From contig NZ_CP022603.1 in NCBI RefSeq assembly GCF_002278035.1, positions 1,121,501 to 1,185,500 of the forward strand: DNA of 64,000 bases. Reading direction: 5' to 3'. Both the position numbers and the translations under genes were made by a program. Positions 27,021-37,787 of the stretch are shown here, one piece after another. The DNA is from Ochrobactrum quorumnocens (GTDB lineage Bacteria > Pseudomonadota > Alphaproteobacteria > Rhizobiales > Rhizobiaceae). Within the stretch, counting starts at the first letter, position 1, and every line of letters begins with the position of its first letter. The notes under the pieces were generated by a model. That model saw only the letters and a program-made list of their open reading frames with translations, was not told the DNA's origin and made no database searches.

Positions 27021-27079
27021 CGTCTACCTCAATCTCAAGACACGTCATTAGCGACGTCGCTAAAGACGTTCCTTACATC

Positions 27080-27373
27080 ATGAGGCCTTGCTTCAACAGG
27101 CGGCAGCAATCGGGCCGCTACGGTGAACGCGAACACAGGTGCTGTCGAGCCCAGACACCGGTACGATGCCAGCGAGCGAAACGGTTGTAGCAGGTCGTTG
27201 CAATACAATAGCGTTCAGGGATGTCGGACCATGATGACCCGGTGCGGAAGCGCACAGGATCCCGTTGAGAACCATGCGATCATCAACCCGTGGAACGCCG
27301 CGAGGTTTTCTCGGAAACAGCGGTGCAATAATCGACTACCCCAATCTGTGAGTTCATAGCGGCGACGTGACAT
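27080..27373 (-). pseudogene. IS5-family OrfA remnant
   Basis: Begins MSRRRYELTDWG like the first protein of IS427-group elements, then continues in shifted frames with VDDRMVLNGIL and pieces of the usual DIPERY...TTCYNRF segment. Several indels make it non-functional. Confidence 0.65.
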
Positions 27374-27491
27374 CAAAGACCTCCAAATCCAAGGCCTTTG
27401 AATCGCTAATCCATTCAAATATTTCGTCTATTTATGAGTGCCGGTCTAATGCAGAGATCGATCCGAATAACGCGCTTGGCTGGCAGCTTGA

Positions 27492-29114
27492 CTACGATGC
27501 CCATCTGTTCTTCGGATTCTGAATAATTTCGTCGGCCGACCCGCAGGTATCTTTGCTTTGTAATTGGTAGGAAATGAAATCCTTTGCCGGCAGCGATTTC
27601 GCAAAAAGCCAGCCTTGCGCAAATGTAACACCACGTTCTTTGAGGAATACTGCCTGCTGCTGGGTCTCCACACCTTCTGCGACCGAGAATAGATCGAGTT
27701 TCTTAGTCAGGTCTATAATGAGCTCAACTACAGAACTTGTCGCCGTCTGCTTACCGATCATGCTAACGAAAGACTTATCAATCTTAATGGCGTCGAGCGG
27801 CAAGCCTTGCAGATATTGCAAATTGGAATAACCCGTACCGAAGTCATCAATCGCGACTGAATGGCCCGCCTCTCTGACGCGCTCGAGTGTTCTTCCCGCC
27901 GTGGCGACGTCTAGGAATCCCCTTTCTGTTGCTTCGAGCCAAATCTGCTCGTTGCGTATATTTGTGCCACGCAACTTGCAATCCAGGAGATCAGCAATTC
28001 GCCCTGATACGATATCACGGGACGATACGTTGATTGCAATATGCAATGTCCGATCTTTGATAAGAGCAGTTCCAAGATCAGCAATTATGTTATCGATAAT
28101 CTGGTCTGTAATCGGTGCAATTAGACCTGTTTCTTCCGCTAACGGTATAAAGTAATCTGGGCGCACAAATGTCCCATCCCTCATTTTCCATCTTACCAAT
28201 GCCTCGGCGCCCACACACACACCTGTACTAAGTTCAATGATAGGTTGATACTCCACAACGAATTCTCGCTTTTTGACGGCGATCTCGAGCTCGGCGTGCG
28301 GAGATAACCGTTGCTTTGAAAGCCAATAAATAGCAGCAACAAAGGCAAGCGCGATGAGGCCACCAACAGGAAGAAAGAACGCTAGTTCGTTCCACATGAC
28401 CAAGGTGAGAGTTGAGCGAGGAATCACTACTGTCGCGCGCAGCCCTTCTTTTTCAGAAATGGCGAGGAGAAAGAAATCGTTCAATAGTCTAGAAGTGTCA
28501 GCCATAGACTCGATGGTATCGAATAATTGAGAGCCGTCTTTCGTAGCGATGATTTGCCTGTCGCCGCTGGATAAAAACACAGCCATTTGGTCATCAACGG
28601 CTACGTCGACAAGACTGGACGGCAAGACGAGTGCGTTATAATCTCCGAAGCTGACGGCTATCATACGTCTCCCTAAACTCGCGTTAGGTCTGATGCCGAG
28701 GCTGACGCTTAAACCGCTCATTGTTTTGAAATCTGGTTTTGTTTTTCTGATCTCGGGATCAACCTTGCCCCACGAAGAGCATTTCAAAAGGTCCTTATCA
28801 AAGTATCCAATCTCTGTGACCGGTAACGTATTCAGTGTTTGATCGCGCATTAGCGCTATATGAGACTGTGAGCAAGGAACAACCGCGGTGCCCTGTAGAT
28901 AGCTCAACGAAATACGAACTTCATCGAAGGTTGCTATCGCGCGGGCAATAACTCGATCTGCTGTTACATTAAGCCGTGTTCGTTCCTTAGAAAGTGCTGC
29001 TTCAGCAGACACCCAGGTCATTGCAGTAATAGGGAGGGCCGCGCCAATAAGCGCTGTCAAGATGCCCACTGCGATTACGCGCCAACGTCTTGAAGGCCCC
29101 AATAGCCTTGCCAT
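27492..29114 (-). CDS. Membrane c-di-GMP phosphodiesterase with CSS-motif sensor and EAL domain
   Basis: 540-residue inner-membrane enzyme predicted to cut c-di-GMP and so favour motility over attachment. Residues 12-35 and about 245-268 are membrane helices around a periplasmic CSS-motif domain (KCSSWG near residue 112). The EAL domain has all expected sites: AEALVRW, IAINVSSRD, LEATERG, AIDDFGTGYSNL, IKIDKSFV, VAEGVETQQQ and AQGWLFAKSL. In known CSS-EAL enzymes the periplasmic cysteines report redox state. It is monocistronic between IS remnants. Confidence 0.9.
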   Translation of the reverse strand: MARLLGPSRRWRVIAVGILTALIGAALPITAMTWVSAEAALSKERTRLNVTADRVIARAIATFDEVRISLSYLQGTAVVPCSQSHIALMRDQTLNTLPVTEIGYFDKDLLKCSSWGKVDPEIRKTKPDFKTMSGLSVSLGIRPNASLGRRMIAVSFGDYNALVLPSSLVDVAVDDQMAVFLSSGDRQIIATKDGSQLFDTIESMADTSRLLNDFFLLAISEKEGLRATVVIPRSTLTLVMWNELAFFLPVGGLIALAFVAAIYWLSKQRLSPHAELEIAVKKREFVVEYQPIIELSTGVCVGAEALVRWKMRDGTFVRPDYFIPLAEETGLIAPITDQIIDNIIADLGTALIKDRTLHIAINVSSRDIVSGRIADLLDCKLRGTNIRNEQIWLEATERGFLDVATAGRTLERVREAGHSVAIDDFGTGYSNLQYLQGLPLDAIKIDKSFVSMIGKQTATSSVVELIIDLTKKLDLFSVAEGVETQQQAVFLKERGVTFAQGWLFAKSLPAKDFISYQLQSKDTCGSADEIIQNPKNRWAS

Positions 29115-29617
29115 ATGCGAACCTCTCTGTTGTACGCGCTCAATAAAGCCATAATCAAACTATAGCTGAAACCAGATGCAGCGACGCTATCACATAGTTA
29201 CTTCCGCAGCCTGAATGAAAATTGAAATTTGGTCTCCTGCCTGTACTATCGTTTCCAAAATGATAGTAATTGCTTTAAATTTAATGCTTCGGAGAGTTCG
29301 TGCAGCTATGTCGATTGGGGAGCGTGAAAGAAACCCGGCAATGACCCCGCCTTCACCGATGTTCCAGACGAAAAAATTGATAGCTTTTTAAAATTCCGCG
29401 ACCCGTCCTTGCCATCACTGCATAGCCTGGCACGGAAGAAGCAACGATCAATGTGGCGGAATCAATGAGTGTCACAAAGTGTGCCAAACTGGTTCGCTGC
29501 TCAATGCAATGGATCAATAAAACCTGTCTCGACAGGGAGCATAAATTCCGGCGGAAATAGACGAAGGTCGGCTTTTTTTGGTATGTGCGCTCATTGACTA
29601 CGAAGCATATAAGTTGA
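29115..29617. other. Gene-free stretch
   Basis: About 500 bases between the EAL gene and the response regulator, both on the minus strand. I see no convincing gene or repeat; it contains the promoter of the EAL gene. Confidence 0.4.
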
Positions 29618-30529
29618 TCAGACTTTCCTCATCTGGTGATCGAGCGCGGTGAGATAAGAATACATCAACTCTACAGCCGCGTCGGTCAGAGCAACGAGTT
29701 GCCGTCGACCATCTGAAGGGTCAACCCAACGTCGGACAAGACCCGTGCTTTCCATTTCTTCAAGTCGGCGGGAAGCAGTAGCGGTTGGAACGCCGGACAC
29801 CACAAACAGTGAAAATGCCGTTATATTTGTTCCTGCCAAATAACTCTCCATGAGCTCCAGCATTATATGCCAAGCCGGGTCGATAAACAGCTTACCTGGG
29901 AAAAATTGTGCTCGGACGTCTCGTATGCGTAGCAGTTCTTTTAGACGTTCGGTGTCTGGCAATTCGCTTGGTTTGGAAAAGGCACGGCTATCTGCCACCG
30001 ATGCTGAGAGTTTCGCAGCATTTAGGTCAGGCGACGCTTGATTTAACACGGCTCCAAGTTTTTGAACTTCTTCTATTAGTCGTGACAGCCGATCATTCCC
30101 TTCTTGTCTCCAGTTCAACTCTGTACGCAGTTCCTGAGCTTTCTTAGCTGCAGTATTTATCGCTGTAATAAATTCAAATCCCTGAACAGGCTTATGAAGA
30201 AAATCTGCTGCAGAGAGGCGCAACGCTTCAATAGAGACATCCAGTGTTGCATGACCGGTGATGAAAATAATCTGCAGCCAAACTCTGTCCGGGTATCGCT
30301 CGCGGACAGTGCGGATTAATTCTATGCCGTCCATGCCAGGCATACGGATATCGCTGACCACAACGTCAATTTCCGGGGTTCGCTCGAGTAGCTTTAATGC
30401 ACCGTGAGCGTTGGAAGCGCGTAAAGAATCGTAACCTGCATTGCGCAGAGCTGTGGAGAGAACGTCCAGTAGTGGCTCTTCATCGTCGATTAAAAGGATG
30501 GTGGAACTAATACCTGCTTCAATATTCAC
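29618..30529 (-). CDS. Response regulator with C-terminal MarR-type winged helix
   Basis: 303 residues. The N-terminal receiver domain (residues 10-130) has the acidic pair IDDEE, phospho-acceptor Asp in VVVSDIRMPGMDG, ITGHA and KPVQG. A coiled linker (about 130-170) leads to a winged helix with GVPTATASRRLEEMESTGLV and DPSDGRRQLVALTDAA, the MarR-type pattern. It lies 16 bases after the histidine kinase gene and is its likely partner. REC-MarR is an uncommon output arrangement. Targets unknown. Confidence 0.88.
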   Translation of the reverse strand: MNIEAGISSTILLIDDEEPLLDVLSTALRNAGYDSLRASNAHGALKLLERTPEIDVVVSDIRMPGMDGIELIRTVRERYPDRVWLQIIFITGHATLDVSIEALRLSAADFLHKPVQGFEFITAINTAAKKAQELRTELNWRQEGNDRLSRLIEEVQKLGAVLNQASPDLNAAKLSASVADSRAFSKPSELPDTERLKELLRIRDVRAQFFPGKLFIDPAWHIMLELMESYLAGTNITAFSLFVVSGVPTATASRRLEEMESTGLVRRWVDPSDGRRQLVALTDAAVELMYSYLTALDHQMRKV

Positions 30530-30545
30530 AACCTGTCTCCTAAAG

Positions 30546-32591
30546 TCACGAAGCTCTGTTCAGTATCAGGCGAAACTCCGCACCAGCTTCGCTATTTCGT
30601 ACTCGTAGTTGGCCGCCCATCTCTCGTGCCATGCCATAACTGAGAGAAAGCCCCAGACCAGTTCCTTGCCCAACTTGTTTTGTTGTAAAGAAAGGCTCGA
30701 ATACTCGGTCAATAATAGCCGCCGAAATTCCGGGACCTGAATCTTTCACGTTGATACATATTGTCTCTTCCGACCACTCACTGACGCTTATTTCGATGAA
30801 TTCATCGGTTGTTTTCTGGTCGCCCGTTTTGTCCAGTACGGCATCTCGGGCGTTTAGTATCAAGTTGAGAAGTATTTGTTCAAGCAAAACAAGTTCCGCT
30901 GCTACGAGGTACTCGTTTTGATTGTACCGCCGTCTGACGGCGATACCTTGCTTTTCAATCTGTGCGCCGATTATCGTTAGCACACCTTCTATTGCATCGA
31001 CAGGATCCAACGGCTGAAGTTTGCCGTCGCTCCGGTGTCCATAAACACGCATATGCCTTACTATTTTTGCGGCACGATCAATCTGACTTGCAGCCAGCGC
31101 AAGACCTTCACGGATGGTCGTTTCATCTAGTGTCCCTTGTGTGTCTCTCGTCTGAAGATTAAAAATAGCCATCGAAAGTGTAGCAAGAGGCTGGTTGATC
31201 TCATGAGCAATTCCGGTTGCAACCTCTCCGAGAGTAATCAATTTACCTGATTGATAAATCGCCAATTCTGCTTCGCGCCGCTCTGTAATATCAAGTCCCA
31301 CTGCTATGAGATTCTTTATTGTTCCATCATGTGTAAGGATCGGGGAGACAGACCAAGAGAGGGCTCGTTTGCGCCCGTCGTTGAGAACGATGTTATTTAC
31401 GCCCTGCCAAGGTAAATTATCCAGCACTGTAACAAGCGGCTTCCCCAACACATCCGGGAAAAAATCCGTTTTGCTTTGAGCGTCATTGAGTTCGGGGAAA
31501 AGTGCGCGTATTGCGTGATTGGTGACGATCACCTGCCCGATGGAATCCGTCACGATCATAAGCACAGCGCCAGTGTTAACAATTGTTTCAAGAAACTCTC
31601 GTTCTCGTCGCTGATCCAAGGCGTCGAGAACGGCCGACATAAGAGAGCCCCGATTCTTGACGTACTTGCTGAGGACAAAACCTAGCGCAACAAGAGCTGT
31701 AAAAAGAGCAATGAGTGCGCTAACGATTATCGACGAAGATGCGATCCATGCCCTGTAAAGAGGTGTTGACGGTAAGCCAACATAAGCAACTAACGGCGTC
31801 ACAGCCGACTGATAGTTCGCGAAGACCCGCCTAATGCCAGCTTGGTCGGCAACGTTTGTTTGAATGCCGTTTCCCTTCTCCACATAGTCTTCTATGAATC
31901 GCGGGATCTCTCGTCCAATCGCAGATTCATCATTGGATGCCCGTACGATGCCGTCAGTTCCAACTAGCCCTAGGACCAGATCGGGTAGCTCGCCTAAACG
32001 GCTATAAAAGCCATAAAGGTACGCCTCGTTTATAATAATCAGGACGTATCCATCAAAGTTACCGCTTTGGTCATTTATCCGGCGGGCATAGCTCATTACC
32101 CATTTACTGGGCGCTGCGGGCAGACCGGTGTTCCATCGGTAAGGCTTGCTTATGTAAACGGGAGGTGCATCGTTTCGACTAAGAACGAGATAGTCAGCTT
32201 GGCCGCCAACGTCGCTATTAATCGCATATTTTTCCAAGCCACTCGCGACTATGCGACCCCGTTTACTGACAATAGCAATACCCAGAACCGCTGGCTCAGC
32301 GGCGGCACGCCGTCGCATGACTTCGGAAAGCAAACTATCATCTACTATTCGATCCGATTGATCTTCGATGAGTGCCCAGCTCAACACTTCAAGCTTCGTA
32401 AACACTTGCGTAGTGTGCTCAGCAAGCGCTTGGGCAAGAGACATCGCTTGTTGGGCAGCAACGTTCATTCGTCGATTATAATCGCGTTGAATCATAGTTC
32501 CCGCACCAACCGATGCAATTAAAACGACGATGACTGATGCTAGCCAATAAAAGCGCATAGTCCGTCGATCAGTTTTACGAAGACGATCCAT
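30546..32591 (-). CDS. Membrane sensor histidine kinase
   Basis: 681 residues. A periplasmic dCACHE-like sensor (about 40-285) is held by two membrane helices ([33 protein letters not shown]). A PAS domain follows (about 335-450), then the phospho-acceptor box [19 protein letters not shown] and the ATPase domain with N box [12 protein letters not shown]1 DSGPGI, and G2 [18 protein letters not shown]. The HEINQP box with a C-terminal ATPase is typical of DctB/FixL-like kinases, which sense small metabolites. Stimulus unknown. Confidence 0.9.
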   Translation of the reverse strand: MDRLRKTDRRTMRFYWLASVIVVLIASVGAGTMIQRDYNRRMNVAAQQAMSLAQALAEHTTQVFTKLEVLSWALIEDQSDRIVDDSLLSEVMRRRAAAEPAVLGIAIVSKRGRIVASGLEKYAINSDVGGQADYLVLSRNDAPPVYISKPYRWNTGLPAAPSKWVMSYARRINDQSGNFDGYVLIIINEAYLYGFYSRLGELPDLVLGLVGTDGIVRASNDESAIGREIPRFIEDYVEKGNGIQTNVADQAGIRRVFANYQSAVTPLVAYVGLPSTPLYRAWIASSSIIVSALIALFTALVALGFVLSKYVKNRGSLMSAVLDALDQRREREFLETIVNTGAVLMIVTDSIGQVIVTNHAIRALFPELNDAQSKTDFFPDVLGKPLVTVLDNLPWQGVNNIVLNDGRKRALSWSVSPILTHDGTIKNLIAVGLDITERREAELAIYQSGKLITLGEVATGIAHEINQPLATLSMAIFNLQTRDTQGTLDETTIREGLALAASQIDRAAKIVRHMRVYGHRSDGKLQPLDPVDAIEGVLTIIGAQIEKQGIAVRRRYNQNEYLVAAELVLLEQILLNLILNARDAVLDKTGDQKTTDEFIEISVSEWSEETICINVKDSGPGISAAIIDRVFEPFFTTKQVGQGTGLGLSLSYGMAREMGGQLRVRNSEAGAEFRLILNRAS

Positions 32592-32716
32592 ACTTTACCT
32601 GACAGATGATCCAGCGGTAACGGGTCTCACGGTCCTTGAACTACTGCAGGAAACCAATGAACAATACAAGTCCGCTTACGTCAGTCAGCCATCCACGATA
32701 CGTGAATACAACGAAA

Positions 32717-33436
32717 CTAGCTGTCTGGTTGTGAGACCTCATTGGCATAATAAAGCACGTCATCTACTTTGGCCATGAGTTCGCCGTCAATTGCGGGTTT
32801 GTAAAGAGGGTTGGCGAGGCGAGCATTCAGCTCAAGATGTTGCTTTACTTTGTTGACGGGCGACTTTCCTGAAAGAACCCGCTGTCTTCGTTGATTATAG
32901 GCATGGTTGAAGCCGATGAGTAGTGTTTCGAGGTCTGCATGGCCGGCGACATTGATACCGAGAACCTCGCTCGCGACCCGACCGTTAAAGCGTTCCACCA
33001 TGCCGTTAGTCTGCGGCGTATATGGCTTTGTCGTGCGGCGGATGACTTTGAGTTTTGCGCAGGCTTCTTCAAAGCTGTCAGCTGTAAAGCATGATCCGCG
33101 ATCAGTCAGCACATGCGTTATCCGGAAGGGAAATGCTTTTCGTGTCTGGCTCAGGAAGGCAACCGCGTTGGCTGCATTTTCAGCATCGTAAACAGCCAGA
33201 TGCACGAAGCGGGAACAGCGATCAATTGCTACGTAGAGATAACGCTTGCGTATCTCTCCATCTGCGGTCCGCAGCTTCGGTAAATGTTTGACGTCGATAT
33301 GGATGTAGCCCAGATCATATTCGCGAAAGCGGCCCTGTCCTTTGGTCGGAAGGGTTGATGGTTTTGAAACGCCACGCATTTTTCAGCAATAGCCCATCCT
33401 ACCTCATCCCAATGATGTTCCGCAACCAAACTGCTA
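32717..33436 (-). pseudogene. IS481-family element with internal deletion, CTAG target
   Basis: The 220-residue frame has the complete integrase core (YIHIDVKHLP, HVLTDRGSCFT, TPQTNGMVERFN) but lacks the N-terminal helix-turn-helix part. The ends are related inverted repeats (CTGTCTGGTTG at 32719, CAGTTTGGTTG read inward from 33434) with CTAG directly outside both, a 4-bp target duplication. About 300 bases after the left end are deleted. The transposase stop codon lies within the terminal CTAG. Confidence 0.82.
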
Positions 33437-33571
33437 GAAGCCGCCAAATTCGAGCAACTGAGCTCGACTTCAAGATTGCAGTACAGCGAGAATACTAGAA
33501 CGGGAGGATCATCAGTATCGGTATTTGCCCGAGGCAGAACGTGCAAAGACAAAATGCGCTTTAATGAAAAC

Positions 33572-33597
33572 GGGGTGGCCGGCAAGCCGGCCACCCC
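33572..33597 (-). terminator. Terminator of the Ig-like autotransporter gene
   Basis: Perfect 12-bp arms GGGGTGGCCGGC / GCCGGCCACCCC with a 2-base loop, followed on the minus strand by GTTTTCATT. It lies 27 bases past the stop. Confidence 0.85.
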
Positions 33598-33623
33598 TCA
33601 TGGAACATGAACCCTTTATCCGG

Positions 33624-36485
33624 TCACCTGAATTGCGTTGAGAGTTTCCAGCGAAATCCATGGCGGAGACTGCCGCCGGACGATGCGATTTCCGTGCTGT
33701 AATCGAAGCCCATTGACCAGCTCTCATGAATCTCGGCGTCAAACCCGGCTTCAATTCTGAACAGGTCTTGAGAGGTGGATTTTGCCTCGACAACATAGGG
33801 CAATAGCGCGCCCATATCCGCATAGCCAATTCTCGCCTGGCTCGTGCCGGAGAAGTCGTGGGTATACTCAACACGAGCGCGTGGTTTCAGCGCGCCCCAG
33901 TCCATAGGAATAGTATACTGTCCCCGGACGCCAAGCGTGGTTGCAAGGTAGTCGATGGACTGCTCTCCAAAGGTAAGACTGTGAATTCCACCCCCTGTCT
34001 CGCTAAAGCTGTTTAAAGTAGTGCGAGCTGCATCGAGACGCGCATAAGGCGACAACAGCCATTGGTCCTCGAGGTGCTCATACCCCATTGTTAGTGACCC
34101 GAAGATCTGACGTCCGTCGCGCTCGCCGTCCGCCATTTCACCCGTTGCCGTGACATAGCGGCTGCTGTCAAATTGCAGCCAGCCGTGTCCGATTACACCA
34201 TCAAGGAAAATGTTCTGAGCCGGATGGTAGCTGCCATAGGCTGCTACGCTAAGCATGCTGGCTCGGTTCCGTGTGCCATGATTGCCAATATCGGTAACAT
34301 CCCGGCCGTATCCGAAGCCAAGACCGCCAACAAATGATGGCGAGAAACGGTAGTCGATACCGCCGCTTATCCCCACACCTGTGTGCTTCTGTTTGTTATC
34401 AAAACTGTCCTGAGTATCTCCGACGCTGATTTCTCCTGTCGTCCACATTGAGAGCTTTCGTTGCAAATCGTTGCATTCCCGAGCATCCGTATCCGGACTG
34501 AGTTTGCCCAGAGCATCGAGACTTGGACGAAGCTGTGCACCTTCGAGACCGAGATGAACGTTGATCGAGTTCGCACGGCATTCGCCTTCGTTGTGCAACT
34601 GTTCCAAACGTTGATTGAAGTTTCTTATCTGCGTCTTTGCCAGCTGGTTAGTGGCTTCGGTTTGCGCATGCACCAGACCGATTACTTCTTCGTCCTTGGA
34701 AGGATCTGGCCTCGCAATAACATTGATTGTCACAATAGCCGGCGTTGATGTGCCGTGAGCGTTGGAAAGCGAATAGACAAGCTGCGTTGCACCGGCAAAT
34801 GTTGCGGATGCCCCAAAGTGCAGCATATATCCATTGCCCTCCCGCACGATCCAGGCATTGCCTGCTGCAGCATCTGGTGCAGTAATGATCCTTGCAGATC
34901 TGATCGGGCCACCGATGGCACCCTTTGTCAAGTCGACTGAGTTGGTTGTACCGGCAACTACACTCATTGCATGCGCCTGAGCCTCAGGTAGATTTACCTC
35001 AATATTGACCGTATAGTCTTTGCTTGCCTCAAAGCCTTCCGCATCGGTGACCGATGCGCTGACCGTGAAGCTGCCGGACACAGTCGGCGTGCCGCTGATC
35101 TTGCCATTGGAGAATGCAAGACCGGCAGGAAGACCCGTCACCTCGAAACTGTAGGGACCGGTGCCGCCCGATGCCGTGAGCGTCTGCTCGGCATAAGCAA
35201 GGCCAACCTTGCCAGAAGGCAGGCTGTCAGGGCTGATTGTTATCTTTTGATGTATCTTTATATGATAGGTCTTTAACTCCCTATAGCCTTCACTGTCCGT
35301 TGTTGTGACTGTGAAATCAAAATCAAATACATTCGTCGGCGTTCCGGAGATCTTGTTGCCTGACAACGACAAGCCAGCAGGCAGGCCAGCGACCGTAAAT
35401 GTGTATGGCCCTGTTCCTCCCGAAGCAGTGAGTGTCTGTTCCGCATAGACTTCCCCGACCATCCCCGACGGAAAGTTTGCAGGAGAAATGGTTATCACCG
35501 GCTTCGCAGCAATAGTTACAGTGTATTGCCGCCAACCATTTGTACCGGTTGCTTCGCCGCCAAAACCTTCCGCATCGGTCGCACCTAACCAGAATGAGTA
35601 CGTTCCGGCAGCGCTCGGCGTGCCGGAAAAAACACCGGTGGATGCATTTAGCGTCAGGCCTGGCGGCAGTGTTCCACTGGTTTTAAAGGAGTACGGGGCA
35701 GTGCCTCCCGTCGCGCTCAATTGCTGCGAGACATAGCTCAGGCCCACCTTGCCCGAAGGCAGCGAGACCGGATTGATCACGATGGACGGCGCAGGTATAA
35801 TGGTGATCAAATAAGTCTTAGCAGAGCTAAAATAATGATTGGCATCTGTCGCCGTTACGGATACAGCGAAGCTTCCTGGTACAGTTGGTACACCAGAAAT
35901 CTTATCTCCGGAAATTGATAGACCGGCAGGCAGGCCTGTCGCTGAAAAATTATATGGACCTGTACCGCCGGACGCACTTAGCGCTGACATCACATAAGCT
36001 GAGCCAACCCTTCCATCCGGCAACGACTGTGAGGTTACGGAAACTGGCGGAACTCGGATCGTAATATATGCTTTCTTTATTGTTGTCCCAAAGAAATTAT
36101 CTGTATCGTATACATATCTATACACTCCCGCCTTTGTCGGCGTACCGGTGATGTACATTATGTTGGAGCCGCCCCCGCAAAGACCATAGGGATCGCTGCC
36201 GCCGCACCGCAAACCCACCCCAGGGAGATACTCGCTGCTTTGCGCAACTTGGAGATACCAGTTCGTTGTCGAAGGAGCAGGCAAATGCACGGACTGGCTT
36301 ACATAGCGACCCAAGGTGGCATCAACGCTATATGGATGTTCTTCTGCCGCAAGCGCCCCACCAGTCGAAACGAGTACCACTCCTAGATAGGCAGCAATGA
36401 ATAAAACCATTGCACATAGCATCTTAGAGTTGCACGTCGGCCGTAAATTACGGACCGAGAATTGACCAATAAGCAGCCCAGCCAT
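33624..36485 (-). CDS. Autotransporter with four putative Ig (He_PIG) repeats
   Basis: 953-residue surface protein (type V secretion). The N-terminal signal ends near GALAAEE (residue 47). From about 150 to 515 there are four repeats of about 85-95 residues with SLPSGKVGLAY, TASGGTGPYSFEVTGLPAGL and GKISGTPTVSGSFTV, the He_PIG Ig-like fold used as a stalk in adhesins. A linker carries a coiled-coil-like segment ATNQLAKTQIRNFNQRLEQL. The last 260 residues form the beta barrel ending FRWKLSTQFR, with the C-terminal aromatic residue needed for outer-membrane insertion. GGAG precedes the ATG. Probable role: adhesion; ligand unknown. An AraC-type regulator lies 447 bases upstream. Confidence 0.9.
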   Translation of the reverse strand: MAGLLIGQFSVRNLRPTCNSKMLCAMVLFIAAYLGVVLVSTGGALAAEEHPYSVDATLGRYVSQSVHLPAPSTTNWYLQVAQSSEYLPGVGLRCGGSDPYGLCGGGSNIMYITGTPTKAGVYRYVYDTDNFFGTTIKKAYITIRVPPVSVTSQSLPDGRVGSAYVMSALSASGGTGPYNFSATGLPAGLSISGDKISGVPTVPGSFAVSVTATDANHYFSSAKTYLITIIPAPSIVINPVSLPSGKVGLSYVSQQLSATGGTAPYSFKTSGTLPPGLTLNASTGVFSGTPSAAGTYSFWLGATDAEGFGGEATGTNGWRQYTVTIAAKPVITISPANFPSGMVGEVYAEQTLTASGGTGPYTFTVAGLPAGLSLSGNKISGTPTNVFDFDFTVTTTDSEGYRELKTYHIKIHQKITISPDSLPSGKVGLAYAEQTLTASGGTGPYSFEVTGLPAGLAFSNGKISGTPTVSGSFTVSASVTDAEGFEASKDYTVNIEVNLPEAQAHAMSVVAGTTNSVDLTKGAIGGPIRSARIITAPDAAAGNAWIVREGNGYMLHFGASATFAGATQLVYSLSNAHGTSTPAIVTINVIARPDPSKDEEVIGLVHAQTEATNQLAKTQIRNFNQRLEQLHNEGECRANSINVHLGLEGAQLRPSLDALGKLSPDTDARECNDLQRKLSMWTTGEISVGDTQDSFDNKQKHTGVGISGGIDYRFSPSFVGGLGFGYGRDVTDIGNHGTRNRASMLSVAAYGSYHPAQNIFLDGVIGHGWLQFDSSRYVTATGEMADGERDGRQIFGSLTMGYEHLEDQWLLSPYARLDAARTTLNSFSETGGGIHSLTFGEQSIDYLATTLGVRGQYTIPMDWGALKPRARVEYTHDFSGTSQARIGYADMGALLPYVVEAKSTSQDLFRIEAGFDAEIHESWSMGFDYSTEIASSGGSLRHGFRWKLSTQFR

Positions 36486-36932
36486 ATATCATCTCCGATC
36501 TCTAGTGCCGGGATACAAGTAATTAACACGCGGCTAGTGATAGCCAAGCGTTATCGCTTCCATTTTGGAAGCGAAGTGATCCTTGCGGGTCGCAGCAACG
36601 CTAATGTTCTGTATATATTACCGGATTTGGTACCAAAGCGAGAACGATATGGCTCCTGCTTTGTCCATTACATCCCAGAAACACGAAAATTCAGAAACTG
36701 GAATCCGCTTTTTATTTAGGGTGCGCACCGTCCTCTCAAAACGAGTTTGTTCAGATCGTAGGGCCTCCCATGGGACCGCAGCGCTCAGCATGCTGATGCG
36801 TTCAATGGATGCACTGATTGCTGCGCGCATCACCTCATCCGCGTGCAAGCAAAACGAACGCCCCCCACCCTATCGAAAATGATGCCTGGTGTGATCTGCC
36901 CACGAAAAGGTCAGACAAACACGCTCAGCCAT
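36486..36932. promoter_or_regulatory. Upstream region of the autotransporter gene
   Basis: About 450 bases without a convincing gene between the autotransporter and the AraC-type gene, both on the minus strand. Contains the short dyad CGCTTCCATTTTGGAAGCG at about 36556-36574, a possible operator or terminator. Confidence 0.4.
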
Positions 36933-37787
36933 TCACCCCAAACGGCGTAAAGCACGCGGAGTCGTGAATTTATAGCGCCGCATTGACGCGGACATATGAC
37001 TGTGAGTGGAAAACCCCGTAAGCTTGGCGATAATGCTGAGCGACATATCAGTCGTAACAATCAAATCTTCTGCCATCTCGAGGCGTGTAGCCAAGACGTA
37101 TTGGTGGGGCGACTGTCCAACCGTATGTCGAAAAGCTCTCAAAAAATGGCTTGGAGACAGTCTAGCAACTTGTGCGAGCCGTTCGATAGACAGCCTATCG
37201 GAAATATTAGCGCGAATGTAGTCGCGTACATCGCGTAACGATCTGTCTGAAAGACCACCTTTATGTAGAACCAATTCTCGGTTTCGCAACGTCGAGTAGC
37301 TGCGCAAAAGATAGGTTGAAAAGACCGTAATCAGGGAATCGAGATAAATTTCGTTACTTTCTTCCCCCTTTGTCAGTTCGTCCTGAATGAGGCTAGCCAA
37401 GAGCAGAGCCTTATCATCCACCTGTCCAGATGCAGGTGAACAAAATTCGAAAGAAACCTCTCCGAACTCAATCCCAGCTAAAGTATTAAGTTTATCCGGC
37501 CCCAATCCTACAAGAATATTCTTTTTGGATGTTGTCCATCGCGCAAATAGTTCTGCATTTTCGGGTACTATTTCGATAGCGCCAACCGGAGCCCGAAAAA
37601 CAGATTTGCGATCAGTATTAAGGGAGACCTCCCGAACCGGTTGTGGCGATAACATTACAAGTGCCATATGGCAAGGCGCACGGAAGCTAATCTCGTTTGG
37701 ACCGGTCTGGGTATGTGTAACCACACCAGATTCCCCAGCGAACTTGGGGCCCCATTCATCGGGAATGCCATTAAGAAAGTTGCGCAT
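36933..37787 (-). CDS. AraC-family transcriptional regulator 1
   Basis: 284-residue regulator. The C-terminal 100 residues hold the double helix-turn-helix: LSIERLAQVARLSPSHFLRA, GQSPHQYVLATRLEMAEDLI and LSIIAKLTGFSTHSHMSASM. The N-terminal half is a cupin-like sensor region without strong motifs. ATG 37787 follows GAGGT; a GTG 21 bases earlier is possible. It resembles the second AraC protein at 40962-41804 (shared HKGGLS, SHFLR, GQSPHQ, FSTHSHM/FSSHSHM). Its position upstream of the Ig-like autotransporter makes that gene a candidate target. Confidence 0.85.
   Translation of the reverse strand: MRNFLNGIPDEWGPKFAGESGVVTHTQTGPNEISFRAPCHMALVMLSPQPVREVSLNTDRKSVFRAPVGAIEIVPENAELFARWTTSKKNILVGLGPDKLNTLAGIEFGEVSFEFCSPASGQVDDKALLLASLIQDELTKGEESNEIYLDSLITVFSTYLLRSYSTLRNRELVLHKGGLSDRSLRDVRDYIRANISDRLSIERLAQVARLSPSHFLRAFRHTVGQSPHQYVLATRLEMAEDLIVTTDMSLSIIAKLTGFSTHSHMSASMRRYKFTTPRALRRLG

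Noticed and set aside
27048..27063. 16-base palindrome TTAGCGACGTCGCTAA as an operator
   Set aside because: It lies between two IS remnants and is most simply part of an element end or target; nothing nearby needs an operator.
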